DNA from: an uncultured Mobilibacterium sp.
GTDB lineage: Bacteria; Bacillota; Clostridia; Peptostreptococcales; Anaerovoracaceae
Direction: 5' to 3'
Assembly (NCBI GenBank): GCA_947254375.1
Contig: CAMYCF010000009.1
Coordinates: 1-37,614 of the forward strand
Length of the DNA: 37,614 nt
Below, one piece after another: positions 8,097 to 15,660 of the stretch (positions are counted from its first letter, which is position 1; every line of letters begins with the position of its first letter). The position numbers and the translations under genes are program-made. The notes beneath the pieces were generated by a model that saw only the letters and a program-made list of their open reading frames with translations, was not told the origin of the DNA and made no database searches.

Positions 8097-8948
8097 CTAA
8101 AAATTAAAGAACCTGTGATCGTTCTCCTCCAAGGCCCACTTTCGTATCGCCTTCCCGACCCCGTCGTTCTCGTTCGTATTGGTTATGTGGTCCGCGACCG
8201 CCTTCGCCTCGTCCCAGGCGTTCCCCATCGCGACGCCGACCCCCGCGAACGCTATCATCGGAGCGTCGTTCGGCGCGTCCCCGATGCACATCACTTCCGA
8301 CGGTTCGATGCCGCGCATCCTCGCAAGGAACTCGAGCCCGACCTTTTTACTCGTTTCGCTCCCGCCGATCTCGATATTGTTTTTGAGGGAAGAAACCACG
8401 GTCGCGTTTTTTACCGTATCGGCCGTCGGCTTGTACGCCTTCCGCTCCTCCTCCGTTTTGAAAAAGAAGCTTATATTCTCGATCCTATCCTTGTTTTTCT
8501 CGGTAAAATCGAATATGTCTTCGCACGGGATCCTCGTATTGACGATGTATTCGGCGTTCCTGTAATCGGCTTTCCCGTCCCTGAAATCGAGGTACGAGCG
8601 CGCATCTATGTACGCTTTTCCGTCCGTAAAAATTTCGACCGAAAAATCGCCGGCACGCGCAAGGCAAAGCGCCTGCTCCACGGCCTCCGCATCGATAAAG
8701 CTCGTAAAAAGAGTTTTATCGCGCCCGAGATCCGTTATCCGGCCGCCGTTTGAGGTCACCGCGTATTTTATCGCCTTAAGATCTTTTACGGCGCTCGGAA
8801 GTGCAGAGAACACCCTCCCCGTCGCGATCGCTACCAATATCCCTCTTTCCGCCGCGTCTTCTATCGCCTTCCTGTTGTAATCGGAAAGCGTGTGATCGTC
8901 TCTCAGTGTCGTCCCGTCAAGGTCAAGTCCTATAAGCTTAACAGCCAT
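8097..8948 (-). CDS. Cof-type HAD-IIB family phosphatase
   Basis: About 283 residues. HAD motif I LIGLDLDGTTL at the N-terminus, motif II near TSNGG, Lys of motif III in SKKVGLEFL, and motif IV GDAPNDAPMIAFAGVGVAMGNA. The cap between motifs II and III is the Cof/type IIB kind. Members dephosphorylate sugar phosphates, flavin or nucleotide phosphates; the substrate cannot be read here. An ATG further upstream (8975) is in frame, but AAAAGGGGGA sits immediately before the tandem ATG-ATG, so I start at 8948 (8951 is equally possible). It is a single-gene unit ended by its own terminator. Confidence 0.92.
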   Translation of the reverse strand: MAVKLIGLDLDGTTLRDDHTLSDYNRKAIEDAAERGILVAIATGRVFSALPSAVKDLKAIKYAVTSNGGRITDLGRDKTLFTSFIDAEAVEQALCLARAGDFSVEIFTDGKAYIDARSYLDFRDGKADYRNAEYIVNTRIPCEDIFDFTEKNKDRIENISFFFKTEEERKAYKPTADTVKNATVVSSLKNNIEIGGSETSKKVGLEFLARMRGIEPSEVMCIGDAPNDAPMIAFAGVGVAMGNAWDEAKAVADHITNTNENDGVGKAIRKWALEENDHRFFNF

Positions 8949-9067
8949 CATTCCCCCTTTTACCATCTGTTCCAAGGCATCCCGAACTGCTCTTTTTTAC
9001 CCTTTTACTCCCTGCACGCGCATCATAGAAAAACGATGCGCCGCCCTTTTATAGTAGCCCAACACCC

Positions 9068-9096
9068 TTGAAATTTCAAGAGTAATACATTATAAT
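9068..9096 (+). promoter_or_regulatory. Promoter of the trkA-trkH-trkH operon
   Basis: TTGAAA (9068-9073), a 17-nt spacer, then a perfect TATAAT (9091-9096). The -35 is embedded in a perfect 14-bp palindrome CTTGAAATTTCAAG (9067-9080), a plausible operator. The ATG of trkA follows about 30 nt after the expected start point. Confidence 0.8.
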
Positions 9097-9133
9097 AACA
9101 CGACGTACAACAACGGATAATGAGGGACACGAA

Positions 9134-10501
9134 ATGAAGATAGCGGTCGTCGGTGCCGGCAAACTCGGCATCAGGATAACGGAAGCTCTTGTCGACGGTG
9201 ATTATGACATCACCCTCGTAGATATCAACGAAGAAAAACTGAACAGATTGGCCGGCCAGTACGATGTGCTTGCGATAACGGGCGATGCGAAATCGATCGA
9301 CACGCTCATGGAATTCGACGCAGGCACATACGATTTTTTTATAAGCACGGCTACATCGGACGAGACGAACATACTCTCAGCCGCTTTTGCAAAGAAGCTC
9401 GGCTGTAAGCGCGTCGCGGCGAGGGTCAGGGACCCGGGACACATGAAGCAGCACGATTTTATATGCGAGAATTTCGATATCGACATGCTGATCAATCCGG
9501 ACCTCCTCATCGCTTCCGAAATATACCGTTATCTGGCCGAAAAATACACGCTCAGCCGCGGGATCTATACATCGAGCAAGATCGGTCTGACAGAGTGCGA
9601 TGCGAATAAGCTGCCGAAGCTCGTCGGTAAAACGGTCGCCGAATTCAGGACATACATGCCGGATATGCTCCTCGTCGGCGTATCGCACAACGGAAAGCTG
9701 AGCATCCCTCACGGCAAAGACGTGATAAAAGAAACGGACCTTCTCTACATCCTGGGCGCTAAAGACGACATCTTCAAGCTTGCACGCCAGGTGTCTTCGC
9801 GCGCCAAAAAGCCGGAGATGCAGAAGGTAATGATAATCGGCGGCGGTAAAACGGGCTTTTACCTCGCAAAGAGGCTTTCCGAATACGGCGCCTACGTAAA
9901 AATAATCGAAAAAGACAGGGAGCGCTGCAACTACCTTTCGGGAGCACTCAATAACGTAATGGTCCTCAACGGCGACGGAGCGAACATCGCCCTCCTCGAA
10001 GAGGAAGACCTCGATGATATGGACGCTTTCGTCACGGCCACGGGATATGACGAAGAGAATCTCCTCCTCGCCCTCACCGCAAAGAACCGCGGTGTCGAGG
10101 ACGTCATCTCTAAGGTCAGCCACGATATATACGACGCCCTCGTCGAAAAGCTCGACATCGACGTCGTGCTCAATCCTCTCGACATAACGTGCAGCGAGAT
10201 CCTGAAGCGCATCCGCGGCAGGAAGTGGGTCGTTTCATCCGTCCTCCTTCAGGGTCAGGCGGAGCTCGTCGAGATATACGCCACCGATAAAATGGAGATG
10301 ATAAACGTTCCTCTCAAGGACATGCATCTCCCGGACAACCTCCTCGTAGCCGCCGTCCACAGAGGTTCTCAGACGATAATACCGTCGGGTGATACCGTCA
10401 TAAAAAGCGGCGACAGGGTCGTCATAGTGTGCATGCTTTCGAACATCGGCACCGTAGAAAAACTCATAAAGCCGCATTCAAGGCTTAACATACTGAAGTA
10501 A
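9134..10501 (+). CDS. trkA: TrkA, NAD-binding regulatory subunit of Trk K+ uptake
   Basis: 455 residues, peripheral cytoplasmic protein that gates TrkH. It has the duplicated layout of full-length TrkA: RCK-N domain with the dinucleotide motif GAGKLG (7-12) and acidic LVDINEE end of the second strand, RCK-C domain (to about 225), then a second RCK-N with IGGGKTGFYLAK (about 235-246) and a second RCK-C to the end. The ATG has GAGG nine bases upstream. The trkH gene begins 8 nt after the stop, so the two are co-transcribed from the promoter at 9068-9096. Confidence 0.96.
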   Translation: MKIAVVGAGKLGIRITEALVDGDYDITLVDINEEKLNRLAGQYDVLAITGDAKSIDTLMEFDAGTYDFFISTATSDETNILSAAFAKKLGCKRVAARVRDPGHMKQHDFICENFDIDMLINPDLLIASEIYRYLAEKYTLSRGIYTSSKIGLTECDANKLPKLVGKTVAEFRTYMPDMLLVGVSHNGKLSIPHGKDVIKETDLLYILGAKDDIFKLARQVSSRAKKPEMQKVMIIGGGKTGFYLAKRLSEYGAYVKIIEKDRERCNYLSGALNNVMVLNGDGANIALLEEEDLDDMDAFVTATGYDEENLLLALTAKNRGVEDVISKVSHDIYDALVEKLDIDVVLNPLDITCSEILKRIRGRKWVVSSVLLQGQAELVEIYATDKMEMINVPLKDMHLPDNLLVAAVHRGSQTIIPSGDTVIKSGDRVVIVCMLSNIGTVEKLIKPHSRLNILK

Positions 10502-10509
10502 GATCCGCG

Positions 10510-11970
10510 ATGTATAAAAGAGTTATCGGGCTTTTGGGAATATTTTTGATATTTGCGGCGGTCGCCCTCCTGGTGCCGCTCGCTCTGGCTTTGGCGTTCG
10601 GCGAAAAAGACTGCGTCAGGGCCTTTTTGTGTGCCATAGCCCTTTCGGCGATTCCCGGCCTGATAATAAGGTACAGGTACCGCAACACGAACATAAAAAT
10701 GCACGCGACGAAGGACAAGTACCTCGTCGTTACCATGTGCTGGATCGTCATCCCGTTCGTCGCATCGATACCTTTCCTCATAACCAAGGACATCGCAAAT
10801 CCTTTCGACGCTTTTTTTGAAATGTGTTCCGGCTTCTCGACGACCGGAGCCACCATACTTACGGATATCGAAAGTCTTCCGCGTTCACTGCTGTTCTGGC
10901 GCTCGATGACCCAGTGGGTCGGCGGCATGGGGATCATCGTCCTCGTTACCGCACTTTTACCGAGCATAGGCGTAAAAGCCCAGCAGATCGCGAGCGCCGA
11001 AACTCCGGGACTCAATGTGACGAAGCTCACATCGCGCTTTTCAGGGACCGCACAGAGGCTCTACATCGCTTACATAGTCCTATCGGCAGCCCTCGTCGTC
11101 CTCCTCATGTTCGGAGGGATGGACCTTTACGACGCTGTGACACATACGTTCACGGCAATGGCGACGGGCGGCTTCTCTCCTTACGCAGACAGCATCGCGC
11201 ACTTCCACAGCACGTACATAATGTGGGTACTCACGATATTCATGTTCCTCGCCGGCACGAACTTCAACCTCTTTTTCGTCGCCGTATTCGACGGATTCAA
11301 AAAAGCCGTTTCCGACGAGGAGTTCAGGGCTTACCTCATCTGGACGCTCATCGCGACAGCGCTCGTGACTGCGTCCCTCATGATCAGCGGCGGATACCAC
11401 AATTTCTGGCGCGCCCTCACCGACTCGGCATTCCACATATCGACGCTCATATCGACGACGGGATTCTCGACTCAGGATTACACCCTCTGGCCGGCATTCT
11501 CGCAAATCGTCATACTCCTCGTCATGCTGACGGGTGCGTCGAGCTCGTCCACGGCGGGCGGTATAAAAATGGTCAGGGTCACGCTGGCTCTCAAGATGAT
11601 AAAACACGACATAAAGACACTCACCCACGACAAGCTTATCGACAAGATAAAACTGAATGGCAAGCCGATCGACTCCGAAACTCTGACCTACATCGTCACG
11701 TTCGTTTCGTTCTTCTTCGTCACCCTGTTTGCCGGTTTGATATTGATATCGTTCGACGGATTCGATTTTCTCACGAATCTCTCCGCCGTTATAACGTGCC
11801 TGAGCAACGTCGGACCTGGTCTCGGACAGGTCGGACCGGCGTCGAATTTCAGCGCCTATTCAAGCTTCAGTAAACTCCTCCTCTCCTTCATCATGATAGC
11901 GGGAAGGCTCGAGCTCACGACGGTATTCGTTCTGTTCTCGTCCAGATACTGGAACAGCAACGCGGCATAA
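10510..11970 (+). CDS. trkH: TrkH family potassium uptake channel subunit (first copy)
   Basis: 486 residues, polytopic membrane protein. The four pore-loop glycines of the K+ filter are in canonical settings: STTGAT (about 113), ATGGFS, STTGFS and SNVGPG, one per M1-P-M2 repeat. Two extra N-terminal membrane helices precede repeat 1 (as in TrkH/TrkG). It lies 8 nt after trkA and is followed 21 nt later by a second, more diverged trkH. The ATG has only a weak ribosome site, so it may rely on coupling to trkA. Confidence 0.95.
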   Translation: MYKRVIGLLGIFLIFAAVALLVPLALALAFGEKDCVRAFLCAIALSAIPGLIIRYRYRNTNIKMHATKDKYLVVTMCWIVIPFVASIPFLITKDIANPFDAFFEMCSGFSTTGATILTDIESLPRSLLFWRSMTQWVGGMGIIVLVTALLPSIGVKAQQIASAETPGLNVTKLTSRFSGTAQRLYIAYIVLSAALVVLLMFGGMDLYDAVTHTFTAMATGGFSPYADSIAHFHSTYIMWVLTIFMFLAGTNFNLFFVAVFDGFKKAVSDEEFRAYLIWTLIATALVTASLMISGGYHNFWRALTDSAFHISTLISTTGFSTQDYTLWPAFSQIVILLVMLTGASSSSTAGGIKMVRVTLALKMIKHDIKTLTHDKLIDKIKLNGKPIDSETLTYIVTFVSFFFVTLFAGLILISFDGFDFLTNLSAVITCLSNVGPGLGQVGPASNFSAYSSFSKLLLSFIMIAGRLELTTVFVLFSSRYWNSNAA

Positions 11971-11991
11971 GTCACAAAAGGGAAGACCGGG

Positions 11992-13458
11992 ATGCGCATA
12001 TCGAGGAACACGAAATTTTTACTGAATATAATGGCCACCGCGCTGATGATCTACGGGATCGCGCTGATCCCGTCTATTTTGATGGGCATCCGTTACCACG
12101 AAGATTTTATGCACTACATCTTTATAATATCCGTCATTTTTATCACCCTCGGTCTCCTCGGAAACAGGTTTTTCAGCAGCGAGGGAAAGGTCACCGGCCT
12201 CAGGACGTGCTACATGACGACGGTGGCGACGTGGGGGATGCTCATCCTTTTTACCACGCTGATATTCTTCCTTGCCGGCCAAGGGTACACGCTCTCGGAA
12301 TCCTTCTTCGAATCGGCCGCCGCCTGGACGACGACGGGAGCAAGTTCGATCGGCGTTCCGGGGATGCCCGTGACGCTGCAGCTCATAAGGTCGACGTGCA
12401 ACTGGCTCGGCGGGATCGGGATCATATTTCTGACCCTGACATTCCTTCCGAACTGGCAGTTCGTCGGGCAAAAACTCATTTCGACCGAAGTTCCGGGGCC
12501 GCAGTTCCTCACGACGGGGACCACCTTCAGAAAAACGTACCGCAGGATAATAGCGATATACATGCTTTTTACACTGCTCCAATTCATACTTCTGTACGCC
12601 GCCGGGATGCCGCGTTTTCACGCCCTTCTCTCGGCGCTCAGCAACGTCAGCACGGCCGGACTTCAGCATCTGACCGCAAGGGAGCTGATACTGTCGTCCC
12701 CTGCCGTAAAAATCATCCTCACCGTCTTCGCCTTCTGCGGAGCCATGAACTACTCGACTTTCATCCTGCTCATACGCGGTAAGTTCGACACGGTAAAAAA
12801 GAACAGCGAAATAAAAGTTTTTTCGATACTGATCTTATCGGCCGCCGTCATCATGACCGTTTACATGCGTGTCACGGGCTCGGTCCACACGCTTCTTCCG
12901 ACGTTCGGCAGATCGATCATGCAGGCCGTGTCGTTCGCGAGCACGTCGGGATACGTCATAACCGACATTTCCGCATGGCCGAATTTCGCTAAAAGCATGC
13001 TGATCCTCCTCGCCATCATCGGAGGCTGCGCCGTATCAACGGCGGGTGGGGTAAAAATCGCGAGGCTCATCTGCGTGTTAAAAACGGTCAGCTACGGCAA
13101 TCTCAGGCACATCCACCCGCGCATCGTAAAGCCTATCATTTTCAACGGTAAAACGATCAACAACAACGTCATCTGGAAGGTCAACATCTATCTCCTGACA
13201 TTTATGATCGCGCTGTTTGCCGGCGCTGCCGTGATATCGCTCAGCACCGCGTCCGTCTCCGATGCGATGAACATATCGATAGCGATGATAACGAACAACG
13301 GCACCACTGTCTCGGGAAATCTCGGTGCGAACTTCGGGGCCCTGTCGTCTTTCTCGAAGTTTGCGGCATCGATCCTGATGATCATGGGCAGGCTGGAGAT
13401 CTATCCGATCGTGCTTCTGTTCTTCAAGAGTTTCTGGCAGCACGAGGCCAACCACTGA
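11992..13458 (+). CDS. trkH: TrkH family potassium uptake channel subunit (second, diverged copy)
   Basis: 488 residues, same fold and length as the gene before it, with a good GGGAAGACCGGG leader before the ATG. The filter loops are less typical: TTTGAS is kept in repeat 1, but the others read STAGLQ, STSGYV and NNGTTV, so each glycine stays while its neighbours change from the canonical set. That suggests altered ion selectivity or a partner role in a mixed dimer with the first copy; this is inference. Both copies share the single upstream trkA. Confidence 0.92.
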   Translation: MRISRNTKFLLNIMATALMIYGIALIPSILMGIRYHEDFMHYIFIISVIFITLGLLGNRFFSSEGKVTGLRTCYMTTVATWGMLILFTTLIFFLAGQGYTLSESFFESAAAWTTTGASSIGVPGMPVTLQLIRSTCNWLGGIGIIFLTLTFLPNWQFVGQKLISTEVPGPQFLTTGTTFRKTYRRIIAIYMLFTLLQFILLYAAGMPRFHALLSALSNVSTAGLQHLTARELILSSPAVKIILTVFAFCGAMNYSTFILLIRGKFDTVKKNSEIKVFSILILSAAVIMTVYMRVTGSVHTLLPTFGRSIMQAVSFASTSGYVITDISAWPNFAKSMLILLAIIGGCAVSTAGGVKIARLICVLKTVSYGNLRHIHPRIVKPIIFNGKTINNNVIWKVNIYLLTFMIALFAGAAVISLSTASVSDAMNISIAMITNNGTTVSGNLGANFGALSSFSKFAASILMIMGRLEIYPIVLLFFKSFWQHEANH

Positions 13459-13486
13459 TAACTGATAACAGATATCAAGAGATATT

Positions 13487-13526
13487 AAAAGAGGGTGCGC
13501 ATCATATTCGGCGTGCACCCTCTTTT
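13487..13526. terminator. Bidirectional terminator between trkH and rnr
   Basis: AAAAGAGGGTGC (13487-13498) pairs perfectly with GCACCCTCTTTT (13515-13526). The A-run and T-run make it work in both directions, serving the convergent trkH and rnr transcripts. Confidence 0.92.
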
Positions 13527-13549
13527 GCTGTCTGTACCTGCGTTCGCGT

Positions 13550-15559
13550 TTAAGGCTTCGCCTTCTGCGGGAGTTTTATCCCACTCACCTCCAGCATCCT
13601 GAAATCGACGAGGCCCTCCTCTTCGTTCACGTCCTCGACTTTTATCCTGACCTTGTCACCGAGTGCGAACGTCCTTCCGCTGTCGATGTCGACAGCCCTG
13701 TATTTTTCCTCCTCGAGCATGTAATACCCCTCCATGGAGTCGTATCTCGAAAATCCTTCGGCCGTGTTGTCGAGCTCCGTGTATATCCCTATTGCCGTCA
13801 CGCCGCTTACGATGCCGTCGAATTCCTGTCCGATGTATTTCGCCATGTAGCGGGCCTTGTATATCTTTTCAACGTGTCTCTCGAGCTCCTGCGCCACGCG
13901 TTCCGTGTCCGATATGTGGGCGCAGATCTGATCTATCGTTCCCCTGTACTGGGCGAGGCGTTCCTTCGTCGCGTCTTTGTGGATGTATGCTTTGATGACC
14001 CTGTGGATAAAAAGGTCGGCGTACCGTCTGATCGGCGAAGTAAAATGGCAGTAATATCTGAATGCGAGTCCGTAATGGCCGAGGCATTCCTTCTTGTACA
14101 CCGCCTTCTGCATGGAGCGGATCATGACCCTGCCGATGATATTTTCGGCCGGGCTGCCTTTTACCGAGTCGAGGGCATTCGCGAGTTCCTTCGGCCTCAC
14201 CGAATCGGAATTGCCTTTTACGATTATGCCGAAGCCTGCCAGAAATTTCTGCAGTTCCAGCATCTTCGTCATGTCCGGTTTTTCGTGGACCCTGTAGATA
14301 AAAGGCGCGCTCTCCCAGAAGAAGTGCTCCGCGACAACCTTGTTCGCGAGGAGCATGAACTCCTCTATCATCCTGTTCGCGACCCTGCGCGGATACGGCG
14401 AGAGCATCACGGGATCGCCGTTTTCGTCGAGTTTTATCTTTGATTCCTTGAAATCGAAGTCGATGCTTCCCTTGTTCAGCCTCGCCTTGTAGAGCATGTC
14501 GGCAAGATCGCGCATTTTTATCAGCGTCGGATATATCTTTTCGTATCTTTCTGCGAGCTTCCGGTCCTTATTTTCGAGGAGGTCGGAGACGTCGTCGTAG
14601 ACGAGCCTCTCGTCGGAATTTATGACGCTCTCGTAGATCTCGTATTTTACGATCGAACACGAGCTATCGACCTCTATGTCGCACGAAAGGGCAAGCCTGT
14701 CCTCGTGCGGGTTAAGGCTGCAGATGCCGTTCGACAGCTGCACAGGCAGCATCGGTACGACGACGTCGGTCAGGTAGACGCTGTTTCCCCTCCTGAGGGC
14801 TTCTTTATCCATCGCCGACCCTTCGGTGACGTATTCGGCCACATCGGCGATATGGACCGAAAGGAGGTAGTTTCCGCTCTCCGTCATCCGAAGCGATACC
14901 GCGTCGTCAAAATCTTTTGAGTCCGCTCCGTCTATGGTAAAAGTTATCTCGCCCCTCATGTCCCGTCTGGACCTTATATCCGCGGCGGTTATTTTGCGGG
15001 ATGCGGCGATGTCCGCCTCCTCTTTTACCTTGTCCGGGAAATCCTGTTTTATGCCGTAGACCTTGAGGAGGCCCTTGATGTCCTTGAATTTATCGTCTTT
15101 CGCGGCGATGATGCTTTTTATCTTTCCCTCGGCGTCACGGGATTTCTGCGGATATTTTAAAATTTTTACCGAGACGAGGTCGCCCTCTTCGGCTCCGTCG
15201 AGCTCATCTTTTTTCAACCTAACGATATCCGGGTTGCTCTGCTCGAGCGGTTTTACGAAAACGATATCGCCGTCTTTCGCGATGCGGCCCACGATGCTCT
15301 TGTGCGCGCGCTCGACGACCTTGAGGATCTCCGCCTCCGCCCTGTCGTCTCCATCATATCTCTGAACGATCTCGGCCTCGACGATGTCTCCGTGCATGGC
15401 GCCGTTCATGTACCTCTTCGCGACGAAAATGTCACCGCCTTCTTCCACTCTGATAAAACCGAATCCCCTTCTCGTCTTATCGAGCTGCCCGGTCAACCTG
15501 AATTTTCTATTTGTTTTCTTTTTACCCTTTTTTAATGGTTTTCTGTCTCTTTTTGACAT
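13550..15559 (-). CDS. rnr: Ribonuclease R (RNB family 3'-5' exoribonuclease)
   Basis: 669 residues from the chosen start. Order of domains: a Lys-rich start (to about 25), cold-shock OB folds (GFGFIRVEEGGDIFV), the RNB catalytic domain with TIDGADSKDFDDAVS (the metal-binding Asp set) and FTSPIRRYADL, then a C-terminal S1 domain (about 575-655). It degrades structured RNA. An upstream in-frame Met at 15643 exists, but GGGGGA lies 7 nt before the Met at 15559, and SKRDRKPLKKGKKK is a normal RNase R opening. The partner gene smpB is not adjacent. Confidence 0.95.
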   Translation of the reverse strand: MSKRDRKPLKKGKKKTNRKFRLTGQLDKTRRGFGFIRVEEGGDIFVAKRYMNGAMHGDIVEAEIVQRYDGDDRAEAEILKVVERAHKSIVGRIAKDGDIVFVKPLEQSNPDIVRLKKDELDGAEEGDLVSVKILKYPQKSRDAEGKIKSIIAAKDDKFKDIKGLLKVYGIKQDFPDKVKEEADIAASRKITAADIRSRRDMRGEITFTIDGADSKDFDDAVSLRMTESGNYLLSVHIADVAEYVTEGSAMDKEALRRGNSVYLTDVVVPMLPVQLSNGICSLNPHEDRLALSCDIEVDSSCSIVKYEIYESVINSDERLVYDDVSDLLENKDRKLAERYEKIYPTLIKMRDLADMLYKARLNKGSIDFDFKESKIKLDENGDPVMLSPYPRRVANRMIEEFMLLANKVVAEHFFWESAPFIYRVHEKPDMTKMLELQKFLAGFGIIVKGNSDSVRPKELANALDSVKGSPAENIIGRVMIRSMQKAVYKKECLGHYGLAFRYYCHFTSPIRRYADLFIHRVIKAYIHKDATKERLAQYRGTIDQICAHISDTERVAQELERHVEKIYKARYMAKYIGQEFDGIVSGVTAIGIYTELDNTAEGFSRYDSMEGYYMLEEEKYRAVDIDSGRTFALGDKVRIKVEDVNEEEGLVDFRMLEVSGIKLPQKAKP

Positions 15560-15610
15560 CTCATGTCCCCCGTCAGCTGTAAAAACACTGTGTTCATGGT
15601 AATTGTACAA

Positions 15611-15637
15611 TAAATAAAGGCCGGTGACCCGACCTTT
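15611..15637 (-). terminator. Terminator after the ispH-rpsA fusion
   Basis: AAAGGTCGG / CCGGCCTTT form a 9-bp stem with a 4-nt loop on the minus strand (15616-15637), followed by the T-rich ATTTATT. It lies between the fusion gene and rnr. The T-tract is broken, so termination may be partial. Confidence 0.7.
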
Positions 15638-15660
15638 ACTCATTTTTACTTTTTAATTTG

